A stretch of DNA of 64,000 nucleotides from Pseudomonas sp. R-28-1W-6 (GCF_009799925.1 NZ_WELK01000005.1:168974-232973), one strand, 5' to 3'. Counted from the stretch's first letter, positions 34,352 through 43,803 are shown. Made by a program: numbers and translations. Notes: generated from the letters alone by a model not told the origin.

Positions 34352-34835
34352 GCTGATCGCCGCTAACAAGGCAGTCTCCATCGACTATACCCTGACCAAC
34401 GATGCCGGTGAGGTGATCGACAGCTCCGCCGGTGGCGCGCCGCTGGCGTACCTGCACGGTGCCGGCAACATCATCGTCGGCCTGGAAAAGGCCCTCGAAG
34501 GCAAGCAGGCCGGCGACGAGCTGACCGTGGCCATCGAGCCGGTGGATGCCTACGGCGAATACAGCGCCGAGCTGGTGGCCACCCTCAACCGCAGCATGTT
34601 CGAAGGCGTCGACGAGCTGGAAGTGGGCATGCAGTTCCACGCCTCCGGCCCGGACGGCGGCATGCAGATCGTCACCATCCGTGACCTCGACGGCGACGAC
34701 GTGATCGTCGACGGCAACCACCCGCTGGCCGGCCAGCGCCTGCACTTCCAGGTCAAGGTGGTCAGCGTGCGCGAGGCCCTGGCCGAGGAACTGGCCCACG
34801 GTCATATCCACGGCGAAGGTGGTCATCACCACTAA
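34350..34835 (+). CDS. slyD: FKBP-type peptidyl-prolyl isomerase, SlyD-like
   Basis: A 161-residue cytoplasmic prolyl isomerase and chaperone. It has the SlyD start [26 protein letters not shown], an FKBP domain interrupted by the chaperone insert-in-flap (about 70-130), and a histidine-rich tail (AHGHIHGEGGHHH). That tail fits nickel binding, as in E. coli SlyD. The start codon overlaps the possible start of the divergent DUF3565 gene. The last A of its TAA is the first base of a hairpin repeat. Confidence 0.93.
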   Translation: MLIAANKAVSIDYTLTNDAGEVIDSSAGGAPLAYLHGAGNIIVGLEKALEGKQAGDELTVAIEPVDAYGEYSAELVATLNRSMFEGVDELEVGMQFHASGPDGGMQIVTIRDLDGDDVIVDGNHPLAGQRLHFQVKVVSVREALAEELAHGHIHGEGGHHH

Positions 34836-35032
34836 GAACCTGCCGAGTATCTCTTGATCGTCGGCCATGCTGCGTTGAAATTGGGCTCGGAAAGCGGCTT
34901 GCCGCTAACGCGCTTCAGCGCGACCCGGAGGGCGAGTGGAACGAGTACTGCTCATTTACAGCTCGTAAACTCCGCGTCCTCGCCCAATTTCGCCTTGCCT
35001 GGCTCTAGCTCAAAAGATCCTCAACTGGTTCT
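34835..35032 (+). repeat. hairpin intergenic repeat, copy 1
   Basis: A 198-bp element whose ends pair as AGAACC...GGTTCT. Further arms GAAATTGGGC/GCCCAATTTC pair perfectly. It contains a central TGCTCATTTACAGCTCGTAA with a TTTAC/GTAAA mini-stem. It carries an extra 54 bp with two small hairpins (AGCGGCTTGCCGCT, CGCGCTTCAGCGCG) absent from copy 2. It starts on the last base of the slyD stop codon. Confidence 0.85.
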
Positions 35033-35115
35033 GATAAACAGCCTGATTGGTAACCCTGCAAAACGACTTATGGTCGTTCCACGGGCGATCCTGGCTGCTA
35101 AGCTGAGTGAACCGA

Positions 35116-35141
35116 AAAGGCGCCTACGGGCGCCTTTTTTG
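35116..35141 (+). terminator. rho-independent terminator upstream of gpx
   Basis: AAAAGGCGCC and GGCGCCTTTTTT form the stem with a T run, 41 bp before the glutathione peroxidase start. It probably ends slyD transcription after the repeat. Confidence 0.85.
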
Positions 35142-35181
35142 TCCCCTGCGCAGAATTGTTTGCATGCTCAAGGAGTTAGTC

Positions 35182-35664
35182 ATGAGTGCATTTCACGACC
35201 TGAATCTGCGTGCGCTGGATGGCCAGGATCTGCCATTGGCGCCCTACAAGGGCCAACTGGTGCTGGTGGTCAACGTGGCCTCCAAGTGCGGCCTGACCCC
35301 GCAGTACGCTGCCCTGGAAAAACTGCACCAGGACTACCACGCGCGCGGCTTCACCGTGCTGGGCCTGCCGTGCAACCAGTTCGCCGGCCAGGAACCGGGC
35401 ACGGAAGAGGAAATCCGCGAGTTCTGCAGCCACAACTACGGGGTGACCTTTCCCCTGGGCAGCAAGCTGGAGGTCAACGGCCCCGGCCGCCATCCGCTGT
35501 ATCGCCTGCTGGCGGGCGAGGGCGCCGAGTTTCCCGGCGACATCACCTGGAACTTCGAGAAGTTCCTGGTCGGCCGCGACGGTCGCGTGCTGGCGCGCTT
35601 CTCCCCGCGCACCACACCGGATGATCCGGCGCTGCTGCAGGCCATTGAGAAAGCCCTGGGCTGA
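35182..35664 (+). CDS. glutathione peroxidase family thiol peroxidase
   Basis: A 160-residue peroxidase reducing hydroperoxides with thioredoxin or glutathione. The catalytic cysteine is residue 36 in NVASKCGLTPQY. The second conserved block is GLPCNQFAGQEPGTEEEI, and the tryptophan site is ITWNFEKFLV. AAGGAG precedes ATG 35182. The order slyD then gpx matches the P. aeruginosa PA0837-PA0838 order as I recall it. Confidence 0.94.
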   Translation: MSAFHDLNLRALDGQDLPLAPYKGQLVLVVNVASKCGLTPQYAALEKLHQDYHARGFTVLGLPCNQFAGQEPGTEEEIREFCSHNYGVTFPLGSKLEVNGPGRHPLYRLLAGEGAEFPGDITWNFEKFLVGRDGRVLARFSPRTTPDDPALLQAIEKALG

Positions 35665-35786
35665 TGGCCCGGATGCATTTGCCCAATAGCGGGCAAATGC
35701 GCCAATGCTCCGGCTGTTTCACGCCCCCTGCTTGTCGAGCCGATTCGCGCCCTGCTTAATCGGCTGACTTGCCGAGGAGCGCCGCG

Positions 35787-36524
35787 ATGACCAGTTTTCC
35801 CCAGGATGATGCCGTGGCCCATGCCTCGCCGGCGGCCTTGCGCGCGCTGATCGAGAGCCGCCGTGCGGTGCGCCGCTTCACCGACGAGGCGGTGCCGGAG
35901 GCGGTGATCCGCGACTGCCTGGAGCTGGCCGTGCTTGCGCCCAACTCCTGCAACCTGCAGCCCTGGAGCTTCCAGGTGATCCGCGATCCGGCGCTGCTGG
36001 CGCGCCTGCATCCGGTGTGCATGAGCCAGAATGCGGCCAGGGCGCCGCTGATCATCGCCGTGCTGGCGCGCCCGGATACCTGGCGCCAGGCCTGCCGGAA
36101 CATCGTCGACTACTGGCCCGAACCCGAGGTGCCGGCGCGCATCCGCCGCTTCTACGCCAAGACTGCGCCATTCCAGTACAACCAGGGCCCGCTGGGCCTG
36201 CTCGGCCTGTTCAAGCGCCAGCTGGTGCGCCTGCTGGCGCTGCGCAAGCCGCTGATGCGCACCCCAAACAGCCGGGCGCAGATGCGCCTGTGGGCGGTGA
36301 AATCCACCGCCCTGGCCGCCGAGAACCTGATGCTGGCCTTCCACAGCCACGGCTACGCCACCTGCCCGATGGAGGGCTTCGACGAGGTGCGCCTGCGCAA
36401 GGTGCTGGACATCCCGCGCCAGGCCCTGCCGATCATGTTGCTGGCCGTGGGCCGCCAGGGCGAGAAGGGCGTGTACAACCCGCGCCTGCGCTTTCCCTTG
36501 GAGCAGCACGTCACCTGGCTGTAA
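35787..36524 (+). CDS. nitroreductase family oxidoreductase
   Basis: A 245-residue FMN-binding oxidoreductase with the family opening RRAVRRFTDEAVPEAVIRDCLELAVLAPNSCNLQPW and the later STALAAENLMLAFHSHGYATCPM and ALPIMLLAVGR. It should reduce nitro, quinone or similar electrophiles with NAD(P)H. GAGGAG lies 8 bases before ATG 35787. Downstream are a NemR-like repressor and an Old Yellow Enzyme, so electrophile reduction may be a shared theme. A hairpin repeat begins on the last base of its stop codon. Confidence 0.87.
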   Translation: MTSFPQDDAVAHASPAALRALIESRRAVRRFTDEAVPEAVIRDCLELAVLAPNSCNLQPWSFQVIRDPALLARLHPVCMSQNAARAPLIIAVLARPDTWRQACRNIVDYWPEPEVPARIRRFYAKTAPFQYNQGPLGLLGLFKRQLVRLLALRKPLMRTPNSRAQMRLWAVKSTALAAENLMLAFHSHGYATCPMEGFDEVRLRKVLDIPRQALPIMLLAVGRQGEKGVYNPRLRFPLEQHVTWL

Positions 36525-36667
36525 GAATCTATTTAGGATCTTTTGATCGTCGGCCATGCTGCGTTGAAATGGGGACTCGGACTGCTCATTTACACCTCGT
36601 AAACTCCGCGTCCTCGTCCCCATTTCGCCTTGCCTGGCTCTAGCTCAAAAAATCCTAAACAGATTCT
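36524..36667 (+). repeat. hairpin intergenic repeat, copy 2
   Basis: A 144-bp element, the most compact of three. The ends AGAATCT/AGATTCT pair, and GAAATGGGGAC pairs with GTCCCCATTTC. The centre is TGCTCATTTACACCTCGTAA. Compared with copy 1, both arms change together so the pairing is kept. It starts on the last A of the nitroreductase TAA. Confidence 0.87.
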
Positions 36668-36720
36668 GCGAGTGTTCGCTTCTGTTGCTAAATCACCAGA
36701 ATCAATAGTGCTGGGCGAAG

Positions 36721-36734
36721 CGAGACGACCGGTC
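36721..36734. promoter_or_regulatory. NemR-like operator before the TetR gene
   Basis: CGAGACGACCGGTC with the perfect palindrome GACCGGTC (36727-36734). The same 14 bases recur before the Old Yellow Enzyme gene. It abuts the repressor start and implies autoregulation. Confidence 0.8.
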
Positions 36735-36748
36735 ATATGCTCGTCGCC

Positions 36749-37342
36749 ATGAACACCAGCATCCGATTCGACAAGCGTGACCTGATCCTGGCCAAGGGCT
36801 CGGCGGTGATGACCCGCCGCGGCTACCACGGCACCGGGGTGCAGGAAATCGTCCAGGCCGCGGGCATCCCCAAGGGCTCCTTCTACCACTACTTCGCCAG
36901 CAAGGAAGACTTCGCCCTGCAGGCCCTGGAGTTCGTCTACCAGCCGCGCCTGCAGCGTTATGCCGAAGCCCTGGGCAACCCCGAGCTGAGCCCGCGGGCG
37001 CGCATCCTGGCTTACTACCGCGAGCTGCAGGCGCACTTCCTGCGCCAGGAAAAGGCCGAGTACCACTGCTTCATCGGCAGCCTGAGTTTCGAGATGAGCG
37101 AGCTGCTGCCGGCCATCGGCGCGCAGGTCGAGGCGATTCAGCAGGCCTCGGTGGACATCCTCCAGCGCTGCCTGGAGCAGGCCCGCCAGGCCGGCGAGCT
37201 GAGTGCCGAGGAAGACTGCGCCAACCTCGCCAGCTTCATCGCCAATGCCTGGCAGGGCGTGCTGGCGCGACTCAAGGTCGGCCGCAGCACCCAGGCCCTG
37301 GATGCCTTCATCACCCGTCTGGAGCTGCTGCTGCAGCCCTGA
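36749..37342 (+). CDS. TetR family repressor, NemR-like
   Basis: A 197-residue repressor. The N-terminal TetR HTH reads RGYHGTGVQEIVQAAGIPKGSFYHYFASKEDF. From memory of E. coli NemR, its redox-sensing Cys106 aligns with Cys107 here (YHCFIGSLSFE), while the neighbouring NemR cysteines are not conserved. It probably senses electrophiles or reactive chlorine and represses itself and the downstream Old Yellow Enzyme through shared GACCGGTC palindromes. The start could instead be ATG 36737, which would touch the operator; no good ribosome site marks either. Confidence 0.87.
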   Translation: MNTSIRFDKRDLILAKGSAVMTRRGYHGTGVQEIVQAAGIPKGSFYHYFASKEDFALQALEFVYQPRLQRYAEALGNPELSPRARILAYYRELQAHFLRQEKAEYHCFIGSLSFEMSELLPAIGAQVEAIQQASVDILQRCLEQARQAGELSAEEDCANLASFIANAWQGVLARLKVGRSTQALDAFITRLELLLQP

Positions 37343-37361
37343 TTTTTTAACACCCGATTAA

Positions 37362-37385
37362 CGAGACGACCGGTCGAGCGACCGG
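37362..37385. promoter_or_regulatory. NemR-like operator before the Old Yellow Enzyme gene
   Basis: CGAGACGACCGGTC (37362-37375) lies within a 10-bp palindrome CGACCGGTCG, followed by another half-site CGACCGG (37379-37385), just before the ribosome site of the alkene reductase. It is the same 14-mer as the repressor's own operator. Confidence 0.82.
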
Positions 37386-37399
37386 CTTGAGGAGTCCCC

Positions 37400-38509
37400 A
37401 TGACCGCCCCCGTACAAGCCCTGTTCCAACCGTTCCGCCTGGGTAACCTGGAATTGCCGACCCGCGTGGTGATGGCGCCGATGACCCGTTCCTTCTCCCC
37501 GGGCGGCGTGCCCAATGCCCAGGTCGTCGAGTATTACCGTCGCCGCGCCGCTGCCGGTGTCGGCCTGATCGTCACCGAAGGCACCACCGTCGGCCACAAG
37601 GCTGCCAACGGCTACCCGCACGTGCCGCGCTTCTACGGCGCCGACGCCCTGGCCGGCTGGAAGCAGGTGGTCGACGCGGTGCACGCCGAAGGTGGCAAGA
37701 TCGTCCCGCAACTGTGGCACGTGGGTAACGTGCGCAAGCTGGGCACCGAGCCGGACGCCAGCGTGCCGGGCTACGGCCCGAGCGAGAAGATCAAGGACGG
37801 TAATGTCGTCGTGCATGGCATGACCAAGCAGGACATCGCCGAAGTTATCGCCGCCTTCGCCCAGGCTGCCCGCGATGCCCAGGCCATCGGCATGGACGGC
37901 GTGGAAATCCACGGCGCCCACGGCTACCTGGTCGACCAGTTCTTCTGGGCCGGCAGCAACCAGCGCAGTGACGAATACGGTGGTGACCTGGCCCAGCGTT
38001 CGCGCTTCGCCATCGAGCTGATCCAGGCCGTGCGCGCCGCCGTCGGCCCGGACTTCCCGATCATCTTCCGCTTCTCGCAGTGGAAGCAGCAGGACTACAC
38101 CGCGCGCCTGGTGACCACTGCCGAAGAGCTCGGCGCCTTCCTCAAGCCGCTGTCCGACGCCGGTGTGGACATCTTCCACTGCTCGACCCGCCGCTTCTGG
38201 GAGCCGGAGTTCGAAGGTTCCGACCTTAACCTGGCCGGCTGGACCCGCCAGCTCACCGGCAAGCCGACCATCACCGTGGGCAGCGTCGGCCTGGACGGCG
38301 AGTTCCTGCAGTTCATGGTCAACACCGACAAGGTCGCCGAGCCGGCCAGCCTGGAAAACCTGCTGGAGCGCCTGAACAAGCAGGAATTCGACCTGGTGGC
38401 CGTGGGCCGCGCCCTGCTGGTCGACCCGGACTGGGCGGTGAAGGTGCGCGACAACCGCGAGCAGGACATCCTGCCGTTCAGCCGCGAAGCCCTCAAGCAG
38501 CTGGTCTGA
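37400..38509 (+). CDS. Old Yellow Enzyme family alkene reductase (NemA/XenB-like)
   Basis: A 369-residue FMN flavoprotein that reduces activated C=C bonds, N-ethylmaleimide or nitro compounds with NADPH. Motifs include LFQPFRLGNLELPTRVVMAPMTR, PQLWHVGNV and GVEIHGAHGYLVDQFFW (the HxxH flavin/substrate site), and AVGRALLVDPDW at the phosphate-binding end. GAGG precedes ATG 37400. Control by the adjacent NemR-like repressor is predicted from the shared operator. Confidence 0.93.
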   Translation: MTAPVQALFQPFRLGNLELPTRVVMAPMTRSFSPGGVPNAQVVEYYRRRAAAGVGLIVTEGTTVGHKAANGYPHVPRFYGADALAGWKQVVDAVHAEGGKIVPQLWHVGNVRKLGTEPDASVPGYGPSEKIKDGNVVVHGMTKQDIAEVIAAFAQAARDAQAIGMDGVEIHGAHGYLVDQFFWAGSNQRSDEYGGDLAQRSRFAIELIQAVRAAVGPDFPIIFRFSQWKQQDYTARLVTTAEELGAFLKPLSDAGVDIFHCSTRRFWEPEFEGSDLNLAGWTRQLTGKPTITVGSVGLDGEFLQFMVNTDKVAEPASLENLLERLNKQEFDLVAVGRALLVDPDWAVKVRDNREQDILPFSREALKQLV

Positions 38510-38526
38510 TCAGCCTTTTTTACCCC

Positions 38527-38581
38527 TGTGCGCCGGCTTGCCGGCGCACCCTTCGAGCCCCGGCACACCGGGGCTTATTTA
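38527..38581 (+). terminator. hairpin and terminator after Old Yellow Enzyme gene
   Basis: GTGCGCCGGC and GCCGGCGCAC form one hairpin (38527-38548). AGCCCCGG and CCGGGGCT, followed by TATTT (to 38581), form a second. The second has the better T run. Confidence 0.7.
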
Positions 38582-38614
38582 TGTCTGCGCGGTGACGGCA
38601 CGGGGGTGTTGCGG

Positions 38615-38674
38615 GATCGGATTTATCCGCGCTGCCGCTGGCCTTGCCCGCATCGCGGCAGAAGCCGCTCCTAC
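38615..38674 (-). repeat. REP/BIME-like palindromic element
   Basis: On the minus strand GTAGGAGCGGCTTCTGCCGC (38674-38655) matches the Pseudomonas REP consensus, followed by a second GC-rich palindrome and GCGGATAAATCCG. The first TAG of the REP supplies the stop codon of the glycosyltransferase gene, so the element was inserted at, or has replaced, the gene's 3' end. Confidence 0.75.
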
Positions 38675-39816
38675 GCAAGCCGCGCCTGCAGCAGATGGCC
38701 CTCGAACTGCTCGACGATCGCCGCCCAGCCCTGCTTGCCGGCGTGCTGGCGGGCGTTGAGGCGTACCCGGCGCAGGGTTTCGCGGTCTTCCAGCAGCCAC
38801 TGCGCCGCCTCGATGAAGGCCTGCTCGTCGCCGGGCATGGCCAGCGCGCCGTTGTGCCCGTGGCGGATGTGCTGGGCGGCGGCGGCCTGGTCGTAGGCGA
38901 CCACGGCGAGGCCCGAGGCCAGGGCTTCCAGCACCACGTTGCCGAAGGTTTCCGAGAGGCTGGGAAAGAGGAACAGGTCGCCGCTGGCATAGTGCGCTGC
39001 CAGGCTCTCGCCGCGTTGCAGGCCGCAGAACAGGGCATCCGGCAGGGCGCTCTGCAGCTGGGCGCGCTGCGGGCCGTCGCCGACCAGCACCAGGCGCAGG
39101 CGTTGCTGCGGGTAGCTGGCCTGCAGGACGCGGAAGCTGCGTTGCAGCAGCGCCAGGTTCTTCTCCGGGGCCAGACGGCCGACATGCAGCACGGCGATAT
39201 CCTGCTCGCCCAGGCCCCAGCTGCTGCGCAGTTCGGCCGAGCGCCGCGCCGGGTGGAACAGCTGGCTGTCGACCCCGCGGGCGAGCAGCTCCAGGCGCTG
39301 GAAGCCGCGGCGCTGCAGCTCCAGCCGCTGGCTGGCGCTGGGCACCAGGGTGGTGCGGGTGCGGTTGTGGAACCAGCGCAGGTAGTGGGTGAGCAGGCGC
39401 GTCAGCAGGCCCAGGCCGTAGTGGCCGCTGTACTGCTGGAAGTTGGTGTGGAAGCCGCTGACCACCGGAATCCCCAGGCGCCGCGCCGCGCGAATGGCGG
39501 ACAGGCCCAGCGGGCCTTCGGTGGCGACGTACAGCACGTCCGGGCGGTTGCGCCGCCAGCGCCGCAGCAGCTTGTGCAGCGACGACTGGCCCCACTGCAG
39601 GCCGGCATAGCCGGGCAGGGGCCAGCCGCGGGTCAGCAGCAGGTTGTCGTCGCTCTGCTGTTGCAGGTCGCCGGCCTGGCGCGGGCGGATCAGCTGCAGG
39701 CGATGGCCGCGCTGTTGCAGGCCCTGGCACAGGCGGCCGAGGGTATTGGCCACGCCGTTGATTTCCGGCGGGAAGGTTTCGCTGATCAGGGCGATATGCA
39801 GGGAGGTGACAGTCAT
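38671..39816 (-). CDS. GT4 family glycosyltransferase
   Basis: A 381-residue GT-B glycosyltransferase, close in pattern to bacterial mannosyl/glucosyl-lipid transferases of family GT4. The N-terminal acceptor half has ISETFPPEINGVANTLGRLCQGL and SGFHTNFQQYSGHYG. The C-terminal half has HVGRLAPEKNLALLQRSFR, LVGDGPQRAQL, and the nucleotide-sugar E-x7-E region in PSLSETFGNVVLEALASG. The likely start is ATG 39816 (MTVTSLHIALISETF); 39840 is an upstream in-frame alternative. The C-terminus ends inside a REP element. Confidence 0.87.
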   Translation of the reverse strand: MTVTSLHIALISETFPPEINGVANTLGRLCQGLQQRGHRLQLIRPRQAGDLQQQSDDNLLLTRGWPLPGYAGLQWGQSSLHKLLRRWRRNRPDVLYVATEGPLGLSAIRAARRLGIPVVSGFHTNFQQYSGHYGLGLLTRLLTHYLRWFHNRTRTTLVPSASQRLELQRRGFQRLELLARGVDSQLFHPARRSAELRSSWGLGEQDIAVLHVGRLAPEKNLALLQRSFRVLQASYPQQRLRLVLVGDGPQRAQLQSALPDALFCGLQRGESLAAHYASGDLFLFPSLSETFGNVVLEALASGLAVVAYDQAAAAQHIRHGHNGALAMPGDEQAFIEAAQWLLEDRETLRRVRLNARQHAGKQGWAAIVEQFEGHLLQARLA

Positions 39817-39861
39817 GGCAGCAGTGTCGACCGCTGCCATGTAGCGCAGATGACGCCGCGG

Positions 39862-40611
39862 TTACCGGCTGGTGACAGCGTTCGGCTGGCGTTCGCGCAC
39901 CCAGAACAGGGTGGCCCCGGCCACCGCTGCCGGCATCACCAGGATGTTGACGAAGGGGATCAGCAGCGCCACGTACACCGCACCGCCGAAGCCGAGCGAT
40001 TGCCAGCGCTTCTCGCGCAGCCAGGCGAGCATCTCGTCCCAGCTGACCTTGTTGTTGTCGCAGGGGTAGTCGATGTACTGCACCGCCATCATCCACACGC
40101 CGAACAGCAGCCACAGCGGCGCGGCGATCAGGTTGAGCACCGGCACGAAGCTGAGGATCAGCAGCGGGATGGCGCGGGGCAGGAAGTAGGCCAGCTTGCG
40201 CAGTTCGCGGCCGATGGTGCGCGGCACCATGGCGCTCAGCTCGGCCCAGCTGAAGGACGGGAAGTCGTCGCGCCCGCGCAGCACCACCTCGACCTTTTCC
40301 GCGAGGAAGCCGTTGAAGGGCGCGGCGATGATGTTGGCCAGCAGGGTGAAGCTGAAGAACATGATCAGCAGCACCAGCAGCACGAACAGCGGCCAGATCA
40401 GGTATTCGAGGAAGCTCAGCCAGCTCGGCAGGCTGGGCATGAAGGCGTCGACCCAGCCGCCGAACTGCTGCACCGCGAGGACGATCAGGCCGACGAACAG
40501 CAGCAGGTTGACCGCCAGCGGCAGCAGCACGAACAGGCGCAGGCCGGGGCTCAGGATCAGTTTCAGGCCTTCACCCAGGTAGTGCGGGCCAGAGAGGGCG
40601 GGAGTGGGCAT
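39862..40611 (-). CDS. cysZ: sulfate transporter CysZ
   Basis: A 249-residue inner-membrane protein with four to six hydrophobic segments and CysZ hallmarks: [41 protein letters not shown], and [12 protein letters not shown]. It mediates high-affinity sulfate uptake feeding cysteine synthesis. It sits between a glycosyltransferase and a diguanylate cyclase on the same strand. In P. aeruginosa and relatives, trxB is a common neighbour, as here. Confidence 0.92.
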   Translation of the reverse strand: MPTPALSGPHYLGEGLKLILSPGLRLFVLLPLAVNLLLFVGLIVLAVQQFGGWVDAFMPSLPSWLSFLEYLIWPLFVLLVLLIMFFSFTLLANIIAAPFNGFLAEKVEVVLRGRDDFPSFSWAELSAMVPRTIGRELRKLAYFLPRAIPLLILSFVPVLNLIAAPLWLLFGVWMMAVQYIDYPCDNNKVSWDEMLAWLREKRWQSLGFGGAVYVALLIPFVNILVMPAAVAGATLFWVRERQPNAVTSR

Positions 40612-40653
40612 CGGGGGCTCCGGTCGGTGGCAAACGCGCCGACCTTACCGGCT

Positions 40654-42618
40654 TTACGAAGGCGAAGAAAGCGCCGGGGGGCGGTGCAGGTGGGCGCAGT
40701 TGCGCGTGCGCTTGGCTTCGTACATGGCGCTGTCGGCCGCCTTGATCAGGCTTTCCGCGTCCTGGGCATGCTCGGGGAACAGGGCGATGCCGATACTCGG
40801 CGTAACAAAGTCGATGCACAGGCCGTTCAGCTCGGCCGGCGTGGCGAGGGCGGCGAGCAGGCGTTCGGCGAGTTTCTCCGCAATCTCGGCGCCGGCGTCC
40901 TGCAGCAGCAGGGTGAACTCGTCCCCGCCCAGGCGGTAGACCCGGTCCGGCTGGCGCATGGCGCCGCGCAGGCGTTCGGCGATGTTCTGCAGCAGGGCGT
41001 CGCCGACATCGTGGCCGAAGCGGTCGTTGACCTCCTTGAACCGATCCAGGTCGAGGTACAGCAGGGCCAGCCGGCCGTGCTTCTGCTGCGCCTGCTCGAG
41101 GGCGCTCTTCAGCTGCTCGGCGAAGGCCTTGCGGTTGCCCAGGCCGGTCAGCGGGTCGCGATAGGCCATGTCGAGCAGCTGGTTCTGGTAGGCCACCTGG
41201 TCGCTGATGTCGATCAGGATGCCGCGGTAGCCGCTGAGCTGGCCCTGGCTGTCGCGCATCAGCGAGAAACGCGTTTCGTAGTAGCCCAGGCTGCCGTCGC
41301 CGCGCCGGAAGGGTGCGGCGAAGCTGGTGCTCTTGCCGCTTTCCCGGGCCTGGAGGAACAGTTGCCGGGCACGCTGGCTGTCTTCGAGGCTGAGCAGCTG
41401 GGCGAAGGAGTGTTGCAGCAGTTCCTGGCTCGGGTAGCCGAGCATCTGGCACAGGGCGCGGTTGGTGGCGAGGATGATGCCCTGCGGGTCGAGCTCGTAG
41501 TAGCCGTCCTGGATGGTGTCGAGGATCTGTCGGTCGCGGGTCTCGCTCTGCTCCAGGCGCTCGAGCATGCGATTGGCCTCGCGGGCCAGCTGGCCGATCT
41601 CGTCATGGTTGCTGTCGCTGAGGCGCTGGGTGCTGGAGTTGGGGGCGATGGCGGCGATTTCCTGGTTCATCCGCGAGACCCGGCGCAGGATCCAGTGGTC
41701 CAGCCCCAGGTAGATCAACAGCAGAACCAGCAGCCCGGCCGTGCTGCTCAGGGCCAGGAACACCCCGATGGCCTGGCGTCCCTCGCGGTACAGGCGGCGC
41801 TCGGTGGTCAGCTCCAGCAGCAGCTCGGGTTCGCCGAGGTTGTTGCCGAGCAGCAGGAGCATCTGCTGGCGCTGCCCGTCGAGCACCCGGCGCGGGCTGA
41901 TCTGGATCTCGGTGAGGCTGCTGTCGTTGCCGGGTGCCAGCCGGCGCCAGTCGGCCTGGGCGCCGTCGGGCGGGAGCAGGCGCAGGCTGCCGTTGATCTC
42001 GGACTGGATCTGTTCGGCGCGTTCGCCGTCGATGAAATGCCCGGCGATCAGGTTGCCCAGCGGCGGCATGCTGCCCTGGCTGTTGCTGATCGGCCCCATC
42101 GCCAGCACTACCGGAACACCCTGCACGACGACGACCTGGCCCTTGATGGCGTCGATCCCGCTGCTTTGGCGCAGGCGCTGGCCCAGCTGGATGATCCCGT
42201 CACGCAGCACCTGGTGGCTGCTCGGCCGCTGCTGGCCGAGCACCAGCAGGTCGGGCAGGTCGGGCGGCAGCCATTGCTCGGCGTAGACCCGACCCTGCAG
42301 GTCGAGGTAGATCATGAAGTCGAAATTCATCTGGCGCAGGGCTTCGGGGTCCATGTTGCGCCGCATGAACTCGGGGTGCAGGCCCTGCATGAAGTCGTAG
42401 CTGTCGTCCCATTGGGCAAAGCTTAGCAGCAGGTCGAGGTTGCGCTTGAGGCTGTGGTCGAGTTGGATGCGCAGGCGTTCGGCCTCGGCGCTGAGCAGGG
42501 CATGGTCCTGACGATCGAAGCGACTGAGGATGAGCTGCTGCGAGAGGATGAAGGCGATGCCCAAGGCCAGCGCAAGGAGGGGGACGAACAGCCAGAACAG
42601 ACGTTTGCGCAAGGTCAT
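40654..42618 (-). CDS. CHASE4-HAMP-PAS diguanylate cyclase
   Basis: A 654-residue membrane-bound c-di-GMP synthase. It has a membrane segment at about 6-26, a periplasmic CHASE4 domain (about 50-270; LLLSFAQWDDSYDFM is typical), and a second membrane segment at about 280-303. HAMP (about 305-358), PAS (about 365-480) and GGDEF (about 490-650, GGDEF at 564-568) follow. No EAL domain is present. It is the second of three cyclases in this window. ATG 42618 begins MTLRKRLFWLFVPLLAL. Confidence 0.92.
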   Translation of the reverse strand: MTLRKRLFWLFVPLLALALGIAFILSQQLILSRFDRQDHALLSAEAERLRIQLDHSLKRNLDLLLSFAQWDDSYDFMQGLHPEFMRRNMDPEALRQMNFDFMIYLDLQGRVYAEQWLPPDLPDLLVLGQQRPSSHQVLRDGIIQLGQRLRQSSGIDAIKGQVVVVQGVPVVLAMGPISNSQGSMPPLGNLIAGHFIDGERAEQIQSEINGSLRLLPPDGAQADWRRLAPGNDSSLTEIQISPRRVLDGQRQQMLLLLGNNLGEPELLLELTTERRLYREGRQAIGVFLALSSTAGLLVLLLIYLGLDHWILRRVSRMNQEIAAIAPNSSTQRLSDSNHDEIGQLAREANRMLERLEQSETRDRQILDTIQDGYYELDPQGIILATNRALCQMLGYPSQELLQHSFAQLLSLEDSQRARQLFLQARESGKSTSFAAPFRRGDGSLGYYETRFSLMRDSQGQLSGYRGILIDISDQVAYQNQLLDMAYRDPLTGLGNRKAFAEQLKSALEQAQQKHGRLALLYLDLDRFKEVNDRFGHDVGDALLQNIAERLRGAMRQPDRVYRLGGDEFTLLLQDAGAEIAEKLAERLLAALATPAELNGLCIDFVTPSIGIALFPEHAQDAESLIKAADSAMYEAKRTRNCAHLHRPPALSSPS

Positions 42619-42688
42619 GCGGAATTACTGCAGGGGCCTGGAATGAGCCCAGTATAGCAATCCGACCAGTGTGTCCGGCGTCACATAG

Positions 42689-43786
<1,098 letters not shown>

Positions 43787-43803
43787 GGCGCGCCCGGAAC
43801 CGG

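Noticed and set aside
34835..35032. Hairpin repeats as integron attC sites
   Set aside because: I looked for RYYYAAC and GTTRRRY cores at the ends and did not find them. The ends are AGAA(C/T)C, unlike the true attC at 63634.
34835..36667. A composite transposon bounded by hairpin copies 1 and 2
   Set aside because: The genes between (gpx, nitroreductase) are normal core-like genes in expected order, and there is no transposase or target duplication. The two copies are in direct orientation with different ends.
38644..42426. A 1260-residue open frame on the plus strand
   Set aside because: It runs antisense across the glycosyltransferase, cysZ and diguanylate cyclase genes, all of which have clear motifs. 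GC-driven shadow.
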